From contig JBFKQC010000002.1 of NCBI GenBank assembly GCA_041627895.1, positions 72,158 to 136,157 of the forward strand: DNA of 64,000 nt. Direction: 5' to 3'. Position 1 is the stretch's first letter. Each line of letters starts with the position of its first letter. Origin of the DNA: JBFKQC01 sp041627895. Lineage in GTDB: Bacteria > Pseudomonadota > Alphaproteobacteria > Rhodobacterales > Rhodobacteraceae. This document shows positions 42,362-52,783 of the stretch, piece by piece. Both the position numbers and the translations under genes were made by a program. Below the pieces are notes generated by a model, which worked only from the letters and a program-made list of their open reading frames with translations, made no database searches and was not told the origin of the DNA.

Positions 42362-43189
42362 TCAGGCGCCGGGATCGGCGTCCAGCCGGACGATCCCGGA
42401 CATGCCGGCCAGCGGCGCAGGATAGCGGCGCAGCACATCGGGGTCGTGGCCCGGCACGACGTGGCCGGGCGACGGCGCCAGGCGCCGGATTGTCCGGAAG
42501 CCGTCAAGCATGTCCGCGACGCTGTCGACCAGCGGGAACGGCGCGTCGCGCTCGACATTGGCGTAATAATGCGCCGCATCCGAGGCCAGCACCAACCGGC
42601 CCCGCCGCGTGTTCACGGTGACGAGTTGAAGCCCGCGCGAATGCCCGCCGACGAGATGCACATGGACGCCGGGCGCGATCTCGGCGGTTCCATCGTGGAA
42701 CTGGACGCGTCCCGCGTAGACCCAGCGAAGAAGGGTCGCCACGTCGTCGACCGAATAGGGCCGGCGCAGCGTGGCATGGCACATACAGGGACCTGTGCAA
42801 TAAGCCATCTCGCGCGCCTGCAGGTGATAGCGCGCATTGTCGTAAAGGCCGTGGTTCCCGGCATGGTCCCAGTGCAGATGCGTCAGGATCACGTCGCCGA
42901 CGCGGTCGGGCGCGATGCCGAGGGCGCGCAGCCCGTCCTCGATCGGCAGCACGAGCTCGCGCGACCGCGCCGCGCCCTGCGCCCGGTCGAACCCGGTGTC
43001 GACCGCGATCACCCGGTCGCCGTGGCGCAGGACCCAGGCGAAAAAGCTCATCGGCATCGGCGCGTCATGGCGGTCGAAGCCGTCAGGCAGCGGCGCGATG
43101 AAGTTCTCGAATGTCAGGCGTCCGGCGTGGCGGCCGTATTCGATGGCATGAACCTCCCACTCCGGGAGAGCGCCCGTCGGGGCGGACAT
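42362..43189 (-). CDS. metallo-beta-lactamase-fold hydrolase (lactonase-like)
   Basis: 275 aa. The metal motif HLHWDH lies at 104-109. Later ligands are in 'LVGGHSRGLQLV', 'ASDAAHYYANV' and 'VVPGHDP'. The pattern is that of N-acyl homoserine lactonase-like proteins, but in a catabolic operon a sugar- or hydroxyacid-lactone is the more likely substrate. No signal peptide. It is the last gene of the leftward operon, adjacent to the tartrate dehydrogenase-like gene, and converges with the GntR gene. Confidence 0.88.
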   Translation of the reverse strand: MSAPTGALPEWEVHAIEYGRHAGRLTFENFIAPLPDGFDRHDAPMPMSFFAWVLRHGDRVIAVDTGFDRAQGAARSRELVLPIEDGLRALGIAPDRVGDVILTHLHWDHAGNHGLYDNARYHLQAREMAYCTGPCMCHATLRRPYSVDDVATLLRWVYAGRVQFHDGTAEIAPGVHVHLVGGHSRGLQLVTVNTRRGRLVLASDAAHYYANVERDAPFPLVDSVADMLDGFRTIRRLAPSPGHVVPGHDPDVLRRYPAPLAGMSGIVRLDADPGA

Positions 43190-43190
43190 C

Positions 43191-44294
<1,104 letters not shown>

Positions 44295-44384
44295 TTGCAC
44301 GTCTTTCCTGTTGCGCGGGCGAGAGATCGACCGCGAAGTGTGTCTCGGCGCACCGGGCAGATCCCGGCGCGGTGGGTCCTTCCG

Positions 44385-44684
44385 TCAGTCCGCCCGCTGC
44401 GCCGCCCGGCGGCTTCGCAGGTTATGGACGTGCACATGCGCACCGCGTGCGATGGCAATGCGGGCCTCGCCGATGGTTGTGCCGTATTTCACGATCGGTG
44501 CACCAGAGGCAATGTCCCCCAGCGCCAGCTTGTGGCCCATGGGCACGCTCTCGGCGGCCGCGAGTTCGATGATGGTGTCGCCGCGTTTGACGCGCAGCAC
44601 GTCCCCGGCAGAGACGGCGCGCAACACCGTGGCGACGTTGTCGCCGACCGACAGCGCGATGGCATCAAAGACCATCGGCCCCAT
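44385..44684 (-). CDS. UxaA-family small subunit (SAF domain)
   Basis: 99 aa from ATG 44684; an ATG three codons later is also possible. The SAF-domain pattern is 'DNVATVLRAVSAGDVLRVKRG', 'PMGHKLALGDIASGAPIVKYGTTIGEA' and 'GAHVHVHNLRSRR'. In altronate dehydratase this domain is the N-terminus of one chain. Here, as in (R)-sulfolactate sulfo-lyase SuyA, it is a separate subunit. The large subunit gene ends 14 bp upstream. Confidence 0.9.
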   Translation of the reverse strand: MGPMVFDAIALSVGDNVATVLRAVSAGDVLRVKRGDTIIELAAAESVPMGHKLALGDIASGAPIVKYGTTIGEARIAIARGAHVHVHNLRSRRAAQRAD

Positions 44685-44698
44685 ATCCCCTTCGCCCC

Positions 44699-45856
44699 TC
44701 ACAGCGCCGCTCCGAACCGGCTGACGACCTCGTCGCCCTCGCCGAGGATTTCGCCCCAGGTGGGGGTGCCGCCGGCGACGTCGGTAAGGGTTGCCAGCAG
44801 GCGCTCGGCCAGCGCCTTGGGCGCCTCCTGGCCCAGAAACCCGGCATGGGCGTCGAAATCGAGTTGCCCGTCGAGCCGGGCGCAGGTTTCGGGGTTGGCG
44901 CTGACCTTGACGGTCGGGCTCAGCGCGCTGACATAGGAGTTGCCGACACCCGTGGTGAACAGGATCAGTTGCGCGCCGGCGGCCACGAAGCCGGTCAGCG
45001 ATTCCGGGGCATAGGCCGGGGCGTCCATCACCCAAAGCCCCGGACCCCGCGGCGCCTCGGCATAGCCCAAGAGCCCCTCAATCCGGCGGCTGCCCGATTT
45101 GGCGGCGCTGCCAAGCGATTTCTCTTCGATTGTCGAAAGCCCCGCCGCGATGTTCGTCGGCGTGGGATTGGTGCCCAGAAGGTCCACCCCAGCCGCGACG
45201 GCGGCCGCTTCGCGCCGCTCGACCGAGGCCACGATGTCGGCGGCAACCTCCGGGGTCCGCGCCCGGGTCGCCAGCAGATGCTCGGCGCCAAGCCACTCCA
45301 GCGTTTCGCCAAGGATCGCGGTACCGCCCGCATCGACCAGCGCGTCGGCCACCCGCCCGAGCAGAGGATTGGCAACGAGGCCCGAACTGGGGTCGGATCG
45401 CCCGCATTCGAGACCTACGGTCAGCGCCGAAAGCGGCACGGTCGACCGGCGCAGGCGCGACATCTCGCGGATCAGCCGCGCCCCGGTCCGCGTGGCGCGC
45501 GCCACCATCTCGAAGACGTCGTTCCCGCACCCGTCCATGCTGATCGCGGCGTGCGCCTTGCCGAGCGGTGCGATCTGGCCGGCCATCTGTTCCAGCACCT
45601 TCGGGTTGTCACCCAGCAACAGCACCGCGCCGGCATTGGAATGCCCGGCAAGGCCCAGGGCCGCGCGATCGTGGATCGCCTTGTCGTCGCCGATCAGACC
45701 GGCCTCGTAGGGCAGGACCACGCAGGCCGCATCGCGCAGGGAGGACGCGATGCGGCGGGCGGCGGGCCCGGTCAGCCCGCCCACGGACAGAACAAGGAGC
45801 CGGTTTCGGACGCCGACACGGCCATCGGGCCGCCGATATCCCAGGAACTCGCCCAC
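44699..45856 (-). CDS. UxaA-family large subunit (altronate/galactarate dehydratase or sulfo-lyase type)
   Basis: 385 aa from GTG 45856. The opening 'GYRRPDGRVGVRN' and core 'VGLECGRSDPSSGLVANPLLGRV' and 'TNPTPTNIAAGLSTIEEKSLGSAAKSG' are UxaA/GarD C-terminal domain signatures. Metal-binding cysteines are in 'LECG' and possibly 'SMDGCG'. The reaction is elimination (water or sulfite) from a hydroxyacid. The two-chain form matches SuyAB by size (about 390 plus 95 aa), but sugar-acid dehydratases of this form also occur. The substrate is therefore open. Confidence 0.88.
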   Translation of the reverse strand: MGEFLGYRRPDGRVGVRNRLLVLSVGGLTGPAARRIASSLRDAACVVLPYEAGLIGDDKAIHDRAALGLAGHSNAGAVLLLGDNPKVLEQMAGQIAPLGKAHAAISMDGCGNDVFEMVARATRTGARLIREMSRLRRSTVPLSALTVGLECGRSDPSSGLVANPLLGRVADALVDAGGTAILGETLEWLGAEHLLATRARTPEVAADIVASVERREAAAVAAGVDLLGTNPTPTNIAAGLSTIEEKSLGSAAKSGSRRIEGLLGYAEAPRGPGLWVMDAPAYAPESLTGFVAAGAQLILFTTGVGNSYVSALSPTVKVSANPETCARLDGQLDFDAHAGFLGQEAPKALAERLLATLTDVAGGTPTWGEILGEGDEVVSRFGAAL

Positions 45857-45878
45857 GATCCCGTCCCCGGCTCCCGCT

Positions 45879-46793
45879 CTAACTTGCCTTGGCCAATGGC
45901 GCGTCGATCCGCGCCTTCACGCCGAGCTTCTCTTCCAGCATGAACTGCAACCGTGCCGTGTCGCGGTCGCCGTGGCCGGCGACGATGGCCGCATCGAGTG
46001 CCGCCAGGCCGCCCCGGCCGATCCGGGACGGGATGCCCAGGCGCTCTTCCAGTTCCACCGCCAGGCGCACGTCCTTTGCCGCGAGGCGGATCGCGAAGCC
46101 CGGCGAGTCGTCGCCCAAAAAGCCCTTCTTCGGCATCGCGGTCGAGAACTGGCTGTTCCAGGCCATGGTGTTTTTCATGACCTTCTGCATCATCTCGAGC
46201 TTTAGGCCGCATTTCAGACCCAGCGCGATGGCCTCGGTGTTGGCGACCATGATGGTCGTGGCCAGCACGTTGTTGGTGATCTTCATCGCGTGGCCCATGC
46301 CGGGTCCGCCGCAGTAATATTTCTCGTTGCCCATGCAATCGAGCACGGGCTCGGCCTTGGCGATGGCTTCCGCCTCGCCGCCGATCATCAGCGTCAGCGT
46401 GCCGGTCACGGCATGTTCCGAAGTCTTGCCGACGGGCGAGTCGACCAGGTTCATGCCGCGCTTGCGCAGCTCGTCCCCGATCCGCTGCGAGGTCTGCGGG
46501 TCGATGGTGCTCATCTCGATCACGATGCCGCCCTTGGGCAGCCCCTCGGCGACGCCGTCCTTGCCTAGGATCGCGCCATCGACATGGTGCGGTTCCGGCA
46601 GCATCGTCACCACGAAATCGCTCGCAGCGCCGACCTCGCGCGGGGTCGCGCAGGCGGTCGCGCCGGCATCCACCAGGCGCTTGACCGCGTCGGGGTTAAG
46701 GTCGAAGACCGAGAGCGAATGACCACCCTTCAGTATGTTCAGCGCCATGGGAGCGCCCATGACGCCCAGGCCGATGAAACCCACGTTGGCCAT
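45879..46793 (-). CDS. 3-hydroxyisobutyrate dehydrogenase-family oxidoreductase
   Basis: 304 aa. The N-terminal NAD(P) motif is 'GFIGLGVMGAPMALN'. The family segments 'MSTIDPQTSQRIGDELRKRGMNLVDSPVGKT' and catalytic Lys in 'GHAMKITNNVL' are intact. Relatives reduce or oxidise tartronate semialdehyde (GarR), 3-hydroxyisobutyrate or sulfolactaldehyde (YihU, SlaB). All these are three-carbon acids or aldehydes, which fits a pathway ending in C3 fragments. It lies 22 bp before the UxaA large subunit gene. Confidence 0.9.
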   Translation of the reverse strand: MANVGFIGLGVMGAPMALNILKGGHSLSVFDLNPDAVKRLVDAGATACATPREVGAASDFVVTMLPEPHHVDGAILGKDGVAEGLPKGGIVIEMSTIDPQTSQRIGDELRKRGMNLVDSPVGKTSEHAVTGTLTLMIGGEAEAIAKAEPVLDCMGNEKYYCGGPGMGHAMKITNNVLATTIMVANTEAIALGLKCGLKLEMMQKVMKNTMAWNSQFSTAMPKKGFLGDDSPGFAIRLAAKDVRLAVELEERLGIPSRIGRGGLAALDAAIVAGHGDRDTARLQFMLEEKLGVKARIDAPLAKAS

Positions 46794-46879
46794 GCGTTTC
46801 CCTTTCGAATGGCAGTTGTATCGGTGTCCCGGGCGCAGATCCGTGGGATCGGGTCGCGCCCGGGTCGTTTTGGGTCAGA

Positions 46880-48115
46880 TCAGGCCTGCTCGGACCACTG
46901 ATCCATGTTCCAAAGCGGCAGGCCGCGCAGGTCATTGACGTCCGTCCGGGTGAACTCCGACGCGGCGGTCTTGGCCCCCAGGATCTCGAAGGCCTGCTTG
47001 GCCAACGGCGCGGTCAGCTCGAAAGCGCCCTTGACCTGGGCCCAGCTCAGCGGGTCCTCGATCACGCCGCCGTCGACGAGGTACTGCGACGCCTGCTGCA
47101 CAGCGCGCGCCTCGCTGACGGTGGGCCAGGCCCAGCCGCGGTGGAAGATCAGGTCGTCGTTCACCACCTTCGCGCCGTCCTCCGGCTCCAGCTGCCAGTA
47201 ATCCTTGACCAGTTGCGACACGGCGCCCGGGTCCTGGGCCGAGAGCGTGGCCACCGCGTCCTGCTGCGCGGCCATGAAGGCGGTCACGACGTTCGGATGC
47301 TTCTCGGCCAGCGAGTTGCGGACCACCCAGAACGACCTGTGGACATAGTAGCCCTCGGGGTAGAACGGCGAGTTCAGGACCGACGGCACCTGGATGCCCG
47401 CGCCGGTGCCCAGCGGCCCGTCGTAGAACTCTTCGGTGTAGCCGTAGGAGTTCCAGATCGCCCGCGTGCCTTTCTTGGCGGCGGCAAGATACATGGGCTG
47501 GATCGCGATGGCCGCGTCGAGCCCGGTTGGCACAGCCGCGGCCTGGCTCAGGACCGGCACGTTGATCAGGTTGATGCCAAGCTCGCGCGGATCGGCCGAG
47601 CCAAGCTCCCAGCGCAGCATCTGGCTGAGCGCGTTGTAGGGATCGCCGCCCAAGAGCGAGCCGACGGTCTTGCCTTTCAGGTCCTCAGGCTTGCGGATGC
47701 CGCGGCCTTCGCGGGTCACGATCAGGAAACGCAAACGGCCCTCGCCAACAACCATGAGGCTCAGCGGCAGTCCGGCAGCGATCGAGCGGATGATCGGCGT
47801 GTTGCCCCACATGCCCATGTCCAGATCGTCGGCGACAAACGCCTCGACCTGCGGCATCGCGGTCGGGTAATCGCGCCAGTCGACGGTCAGCTCATAGCCG
47901 AGATCGGCGGCGTACTTCTCGAACAGCTTGTTCTCGATCATGTAGGCGGTCATCGGCGCGTTGCCGGCGGCCCAGGGGATCCGGCCGACCGAAACCGTGA
48001 TCTTGTCGGTTGCAGCGCGGACGATGCCGGGCGCGGCAAGCAGCGCGCCTGTGGCGGCGCCGCGGACCAGGAACGACCGGCGGTTGAGGGCGAGTCTTGA
48101 AAGAGCGTCGGACAT
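46880..48115 (-). CDS. TauA/SsuA-type ABC substrate-binding protein, Tat-exported
   Basis: 411 aa. The signal has a twin-arginine motif (NRRSFLVRGAATGALL) with cleavage near residue 34. The body follows the NMT1/SsuA-like fold: 'DKITVSVGRIPWAAGNAPMTAYMIENKLFEKY', 'MPQVEAFVADDLDMGMWGNTPIIRSIAAGLPL' and 'IRKPEDLKGKTVGSLLGGDPYNAL'. This family serves importers of taurine, alkanesulfonates, nitrate and thiamine precursors, and some aromatic acids. It is first to follow the transporter genes and fixes the operon as an importer. Confidence 0.9.
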   Translation of the reverse strand: MSDALSRLALNRRSFLVRGAATGALLAAPGIVRAATDKITVSVGRIPWAAGNAPMTAYMIENKLFEKYAADLGYELTVDWRDYPTAMPQVEAFVADDLDMGMWGNTPIIRSIAAGLPLSLMVVGEGRLRFLIVTREGRGIRKPEDLKGKTVGSLLGGDPYNALSQMLRWELGSADPRELGINLINVPVLSQAAAVPTGLDAAIAIQPMYLAAAKKGTRAIWNSYGYTEEFYDGPLGTGAGIQVPSVLNSPFYPEGYYVHRSFWVVRNSLAEKHPNVVTAFMAAQQDAVATLSAQDPGAVSQLVKDYWQLEPEDGAKVVNDDLIFHRGWAWPTVSEARAVQQASQYLVDGGVIEDPLSWAQVKGAFELTAPLAKQAFEILGAKTAASEFTRTDVNDLRGLPLWNMDQWSEQA

Positions 48116-48190
48116 GGTTTTCCTCCCTTGATCCGAAACTGGGGTTCCGAACCTTGTCCGGAACGGGTTGGCGAAACGGGTGGCCGCGGA

Positions 48191-49027
48191 TCAGGCGATG
48201 GCCTGGTAGGCCTCGTCGCGGATCAGCGACCAGATCTCCTCGGTAAGTTGCCCGAACCGCGGTTCAGAGCGGACGTGTTCGGTGCGGGGGCGCGGGATGT
48301 CGATGTCGATCACCGCGTTGACGCGCCCGGGATGGCTGGACATCACCACGACGCGGTCGGCCAGGAACACCGCCTCGTCGATGCCGTGGGTGATGAAGAT
48401 GACGGTCTTGCGCTCGCCGTGATCGGCGGCCTCGCCCCAGATCCGCAGCAGTTCCACCTGCAGCACCATCCGGGTCTGCGCGTCGAGCGCGCCGAGCGGC
48501 TCGTCCATCAGCAGGATCTCGGGCCCATTGGCCAACAGCCGCGCCAGAGCGACGCGCTGGCGCATTCCGCCCGACAGCTGGTGCGGAAACTTCGTCTCGG
48601 CACCCTTCAGACCCACCATGTTGACGAAGTGATCCACCCGTTTGGATCGCGCTACGGCCGACATGCCGTTGCCCGGGGTGCCGTGCTTCAGCCCGAAGCC
48701 GACGTTGTCGCGGACGCTCTTCCACGGAAACAGGGCATAGTCCTGGAACATCACACCGCGCTCGGCGCCCGGTCCGGTCACCGGCTGGCCGTCCATCACG
48801 ATCGAGCCGTTGGTCGGCTGATCGAGCCCGGCGATCATGTTCAGCACAGTGGATTTGCCGCAGCCCGACGGGCCGACCACGCAGAGAAACTCGCCGGGCC
48901 GCACGTCGAGGCTGAAGTCCGAGACCGCCAGGGTCCTCTGCCCGGTGCGCTTGGCGACGAATTCCTTGCTGACGTTCTTCAGGCGCAGTTTCGGCTTGGT
49001 CGTGGAAGGCATGGATTCAACGGTCAT
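48191..49027 (-). CDS. TauB/SsuB-type ABC importer ATPase
   Basis: 278 aa from ATG 49027, with GGAG upstream; an in-frame TTG five codons earlier is unlikely. Walker A is GPSGCGKST, the signature 'QLSGGMRQRVALARLLA', Walker B 'EILLMDEPLGALD' and the switch 'FITHGIDEA'. 'MFQDYALFPWKSVRDNV' is typical of nitrate/sulfonate-type ATPases. It sits between the permeases and the binding-protein gene; its ATG is two bases from the permease stop codon. Confidence 0.94.
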   Translation of the reverse strand: MTVESMPSTTKPKLRLKNVSKEFVAKRTGQRTLAVSDFSLDVRPGEFLCVVGPSGCGKSTVLNMIAGLDQPTNGSIVMDGQPVTGPGAERGVMFQDYALFPWKSVRDNVGFGLKHGTPGNGMSAVARSKRVDHFVNMVGLKGAETKFPHQLSGGMRQRVALARLLANGPEILLMDEPLGALDAQTRMVLQVELLRIWGEAADHGERKTVIFITHGIDEAVFLADRVVVMSSHPGRVNAVIDIDIPRPRTEHVRSEPRFGQLTEEIWSLIRDEAYQAIA

Positions 49028-49029
49028 TG

Positions 49030-49830
49030 TCAGGTTCTCCAAGGAAGCAGGCGGTGCTCGGCGGCGCGGAACAGCCGGTCGATCAACAGCGCGATGACAC
49101 CGACGACGATCATGCAGACCACGATGCCGTTCAGGTCGACGGAGTAGGCGTAGAAGATGAACATCATATTCCCGATCCCGCCCGAGCCGCCGCTGCCCGA
49201 CTTGGCGCCCACGGCCAGTTCGGCGGCGATGATGGCGGTCCAGGCGACGCCCATTGCCAGGCGTGAACCCAAGAGCACGCTGGGCACGGCGGCGGGCACG
49301 ATCACCGCGAAGACGGTCCGCAGACGGCCGATGCCCATGGTCTGCGCGGCGCGGACCAGCTGGCGGTCGACCCGGCTGACGCCGTAGACGGTGTTGACCA
49401 GCAGCGGGAAGAACGCGGCGTAGGCGACGATGGTCAGCGCGGCGGGCGTGCCTGTGCCGAACCAGAGGATCGCGATGGGCAGGATCGCCATCGGCGCGAT
49501 TGGCCGGAAGCTCTCGACGATGGGGTCCAGGTTTTCACGCACCACCCGGCTCGACCCCATCAGGACGCCGAGGCCGATGCCGCAGACCATCGCGATGCCG
49601 AAGCCGGCGACGACGCGACCAAGGCTCTGCAGGGTCGACCAGATCAGGTCGCCGCTCGCGGTCAGCGCGACGAAAGATGCCACCACCTTGGCCGGGGCCG
49701 GCGCCGGCGAGTTCTCGGGCAGCGTCAGCGCCCAGACCTGCCAGATCACGACCAGCAGCGCAGGCAGTGCCACGGCCTTGGCCGCGGGGGGCAGGCTGGC
49801 GATCGAAGGCGTGCGCGTCGCAGTGGTCAT
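49030..49830 (-). CDS. TauC/SsuC-type ABC permease 1
   Basis: 266 aa from ATG 49830, overlapping the stop of the upstream permease by four bases. Five or six spans are visible; the coupling loop is 'AAQTMGIGRLRTVFAVIVPAAVPSVLLGSRLAMGVAWTAIIAAEL', the EAA-type motif of this family. It pairs with the second permease, so the pore is a heterodimer, unlike the single-permease taurine system. Confidence 0.93.
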   Translation of the reverse strand: MTTATRTPSIASLPPAAKAVALPALLVVIWQVWALTLPENSPAPAPAKVVASFVALTASGDLIWSTLQSLGRVVAGFGIAMVCGIGLGVLMGSSRVVRENLDPIVESFRPIAPMAILPIAILWFGTGTPAALTIVAYAAFFPLLVNTVYGVSRVDRQLVRAAQTMGIGRLRTVFAVIVPAAVPSVLLGSRLAMGVAWTAIIAAELAVGAKSGSGGSGGIGNMMFIFYAYSVDLNGIVVCMIVVGVIALLIDRLFRAAEHRLLPWRT

Positions 49831-50708
49831 TGTCCGATCCCCGTTCCTTCGGCCCACGGCGTGAGCTTGTGCTGCAGGGCCCTAAGCCCCAGGTCGCAGA
49901 GATAGCCGACGGCGCCGATTGTCATGATGAAAGCGAAGACCTTCGGACTCATCAGCAACTGGCGGTACCACTCGATGGCGAAACCGAGGCCCGAGGGCGA
50001 GCCGATCAGTTCTGCGGCGATGATCGCGGCCCAGGCCGAGGCGAAGGCGATGCGGAAACCGACCATGACAGAGGGCAGCGCCGCGGGCACCGCGATATGG
50101 GTCAGGCGCGCGCGGCGGCTGACGCCCATCGTCGCGGCGGCGGCCATCAGCTTGCGGTCGATCCCGCGCACTCCGTCGATGGTGTTCAACAGCAGCGGGA
50201 AGAAGGCGACGTAGGCCATGATGAATACCGGCAGCGTGCCGCCTACCCCGAAGATGAACAGGCCCAAGGGAATCCAGGCGATGCCGGAGATCGGGCGCAA
50301 CAGCTCTACGATGGGATCGATGAAGGCGCTGGCCTCGCGGTTCAGCGCCATGAAGAAGCCCAGCGGCACGGCGACCGACGTCGCCACCACCAGCGCGACG
50401 AGAAGCCGCTGGGTGCTGATCCAGATGTGCTGGAACAGCTCGCCGCTGGCGGCAAGGCCGACGAGCGCATCGAAGACCTTGGCCGGCGGCGGCATCTGGA
50501 TCGGGCTCGACACCCAGGCCGAGACGGCCCACCAGAGCGCGATGAAGACGGTGAACGAGCGCAGCACCACGAACCAGCGCGCGCGCCAGACCCGTCCGGC
50601 AATGCTCATCGGGTTGAGCGGCGTGATACCGGCCCGGCCGGCGGTGGACGCATCCAGCGGGATCTCCGACAGGTCGTTTGCGTTTCTCGTTTCCATGAGG
50701 CTGACCAT
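49827..50708 (-). CDS. TauC/SsuC-type ABC permease 2, first gene of leftward operon
   Basis: 293 aa from ATG 50708, with GGAGGAG upstream; an ATG four codons later is the alternative. Spans lie at about 50-67, 105-125, 143-165, 210-230 and 258-275. The coupling loop is 'AAATMGVSRRARLTHIAVPAALPSVMVGFRIAFASAWAAIIAAEL'. The operator B palindrome at 50761-50779 lies 53 bp upstream. It is the first of nine closely packed genes reading leftward to 42362. Confidence 0.92.
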   Translation of the reverse strand: MVSLMETRNANDLSEIPLDASTAGRAGITPLNPMSIAGRVWRARWFVVLRSFTVFIALWWAVSAWVSSPIQMPPPAKVFDALVGLAASGELFQHIWISTQRLLVALVVATSVAVPLGFFMALNREASAFIDPIVELLRPISGIAWIPLGLFIFGVGGTLPVFIMAYVAFFPLLLNTIDGVRGIDRKLMAAAATMGVSRRARLTHIAVPAALPSVMVGFRIAFASAWAAIIAAELIGSPSGLGFAIEWYRQLLMSPKVFAFIMTIGAVGYLCDLGLRALQHKLTPWAEGTGIGQ

Positions 50709-50760
50709 CCCGTCGAATCTCCTCCTGTCTAGTTGTTATTATAGTTATCAACTTTTCGAG

Positions 50761-50779
50761 TTGTCAATTGTTATTACAA
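50761..50779. promoter_or_regulatory. GntR-type operator B in an AT-rich promoter
   Basis: TTGTCAATTGTTATTACAA has arms TTGTCAA and ATTACAA around a five-base spacer, the same layout as operators A and C. A weaker version (TTGTTAT...TTATCAA, 50733-50751) sits next to it. The surrounding 50730-50780 is a sharp AT-rich island in GC-rich DNA, consistent with the leftward operon's promoter. Confidence 0.75.
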
Positions 50780-50929
50780 GTTGGCGACGATCCGCTATCC
50801 GCGCGCGTTGCAAGGATTTTCCCGGTCCGGCCCCGGCGGCGACGGCACCATGCGGGTGGCTGCTCGGTGGCGCCGGACGAATCGGGCCGCCCAGCGGATG
50901 GGGCGGCCCGGATCGGCGTCGCCTGACGT

Positions 50930-51736
50930 TCAGCGTGTGACGGCCGTGAAACCGCCGTCGATGTAGATGACCTGACCGTTGATGTAGGCACCCGCATCCG
51001 AGGCCAACAGCAGTGCCGCGCCGGCGATGTCCTCGGGCCGGCCCCAGCGGCGGCAGGGCGTCCAGTCGCGCACGAAATCGTGGAACTCCTGAATGTTTGC
51101 CTGACTGAATTCGGTGATGGTGTAGCCCGGCGCCAGCACGTTCACCGTCACGCCGGTCCCCGCCAGGTCGGCCGCCGCCGCCTGGGCGAAGGAATGGACC
51201 GCCCCCTTGGCAGAGACGTAGGGCACCAGGTTGGGGCGTGAAAGGTGCCCCATGATCGAGCCCATGTTGATGATCCGCCCGCCACCTTGCGCCACCATGA
51301 TCCGCGCTGCGGCCTGGCCGACAGTGAAGTACGCGGTCAGGTCGGTATCGATCACCTTTTGCCAGTCGGCGTCTTCGAGCTCCAGGAACGGCTTCCGGAC
51401 GATCACCGCGGCATTGTTCACCAGGATGTCGAGCCGCCCCCAAACGGCCGCGGCCTCCTCGACGCCCCCGCGCGCCGCGTCTCGGTCGTTGACATCGAAG
51501 GTCAGCGACTGCGCCTCGACGCCGGCCTCGCGGAACGCCTCTGCCTTTTGATGTACCTTGTCGCTGCGGTCGGCCAGCACCAGCCGGGCGCCGGCGGCCG
51601 CGAACGCCTGCGTTATACCCGAGGCGATTCCCCCCGCCGCGCCGGTGACCAGCGCGACGCGATCGTTCAGCGAGAACAGGCGCCCGGGGTCCAGCCGGGG
51701 CGTGCCATCGGTGGTATCGAGCATCGTTTTGTCCAT
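50930..51736 (-). CDS. SDR-family oxidoreductase
   Basis: 268 aa. Nucleotide motif TGAAGGIASG, 'NNAAV', catalytic Ser in 'INMGSIMGHL' and YVSAK (Tyr-x-x-x-Lys) are all present, so it should be active. It lies 17 bp after the hydroxyacid dehydrogenase gene and is read from the operator C side. Sugar or sugar-acid oxidation (for example gluconate 5-dehydrogenase-like or 2-keto-3-deoxyacid dehydrogenase) is the usual role in such operons. The substrate is not readable. Confidence 0.9.
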   Translation of the reverse strand: MDKTMLDTTDGTPRLDPGRLFSLNDRVALVTGAAGGIASGITQAFAAAGARLVLADRSDKVHQKAEAFREAGVEAQSLTFDVNDRDAARGGVEEAAAVWGRLDILVNNAAVIVRKPFLELEDADWQKVIDTDLTAYFTVGQAAARIMVAQGGGRIINMGSIMGHLSRPNLVPYVSAKGAVHSFAQAAAADLAGTGVTVNVLAPGYTITEFSQANIQEFHDFVRDWTPCRRWGRPEDIAGAALLLASDAGAYINGQVIYIDGGFTAVTR

Positions 51737-51753
51737 TTCTGTCAGTGGGTTGT

Positions 51754-52728
51754 TCAGACCAGCCGGTTAGGCAGATTGCTGCCCGCGAGGTGCGCCTCGA
51801 TGGAATCGAGCAGCATCTGCCCCATTCGCACCCGTGTTCCGACGGTGGAACTGCCCTGGTGCGGCTGCAGGAAAACATTGGGCAACGCGCGGTAGTCCGG
51901 GTGAATCTCCGGCTCGCCGTTGAACACGTCGAGTCCCGCCGCCGCGACGTGCCCCGACCGGAGCCCCGCGATCAGCGCATCGTCGTCGACCAGGTCGCCG
52001 CGGGCAATGTTCACGACGATGGCACCCTGCGGCAGCTGCGCCAGTCGTTCGGCGTTGAGGAACCCTTTGGTGGCGGGCGTGGAGGGCGCCGCGAGGATCA
52101 GGAAGTCGCTCTCGGCCAAAAGCTCCTCGGCGGTAGCATGATAGGTTGCCCCGGCCTCCAAGTCCGCTGCCAGGCGTGAGCGGTTGTGGTAGTGAACGGG
52201 CATGTCGAAAGCCGCCGAGGCGCGCCGCGCGATGGTGCGCCCGATCCGCCCCATGCCCAGCACCCCCAGCCGCGCGCCGGTCACGTCGCGGCCCAGCAGC
52301 TGCGTCGGCGACCAGCCGGTCCAGGTCCGGTCGTAAATCATCCGCTCGCCTTCCTGCGCCCGGCGCGCGGCGCAGAGCATCAGGAGGATCGCGATTTCCG
52401 ACACCGCGTCGCTGAGGATGTCAGGGGTGTGGATCACCGCGATATTCCGGGAGCGCGCGGCGTCGAGGTCGATGTGATCGTGTCCGACCGACAGCGTGGC
52501 CAGCGTGCGCACCGTGTCCGGCAGGGCGCCGATGCAGGTCGCGTCGAACCGGTCCATCGCCATGACCAGCATCACCTCGGGCTGCCAGTCCGCCGCCGCG
52601 CGCTGCAATTTGCAGGGGTCGAGTGTTCGGTCGTCCGGGTTGACCCAGGCCTCGAAGCCGTCCGCAATTCGCGCCATCAGGGCGTCCGGAAGGGCACGCG
52701 TCACGATCATGCGCGGCTTTGATGCCAT
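51754..52728 (-). CDS. D-isomer-specific 2-hydroxyacid dehydrogenase
   Basis: 324 aa. The NAD motif is 'GVLGMGRIGRTIA'. The catalytic Arg lies in 'VNIARGDLVDDDALI', followed by Glu in 'NGEPEI' and the His of 'LQPHQGSSTVGTR', where Gln-Gly replaces the more common 'HIGS'. Relatives reduce glyoxylate, hydroxypyruvate or 2-oxo sugar acids, and SlcC oxidises (S)-sulfolactate. It is first in the leftward pair with the SDR gene, 55 bp from operator C. Confidence 0.92.
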   Translation of the reverse strand: MASKPRMIVTRALPDALMARIADGFEAWVNPDDRTLDPCKLQRAAADWQPEVMLVMAMDRFDATCIGALPDTVRTLATLSVGHDHIDLDAARSRNIAVIHTPDILSDAVSEIAILLMLCAARRAQEGERMIYDRTWTGWSPTQLLGRDVTGARLGVLGMGRIGRTIARRASAAFDMPVHYHNRSRLAADLEAGATYHATAEELLAESDFLILAAPSTPATKGFLNAERLAQLPQGAIVVNIARGDLVDDDALIAGLRSGHVAAAGLDVFNGEPEIHPDYRALPNVFLQPHQGSSTVGTRVRMGQMLLDSIEAHLAGSNLPNRLV

Positions 52729-52783
52729 CGGCCTCTTCGCTCCACCTTCAGGACACCTGCATTTCTAGATTGCTAATTCTGAC

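Noticed and set aside
42362..43189. Quorum-quenching acyl-homoserine lactonase or beta-lactamase
   Set aside because: The HxHxDH motif only shows the metallo-hydrolase fold; position at the end of a catabolic operon favours a metabolic lactone.
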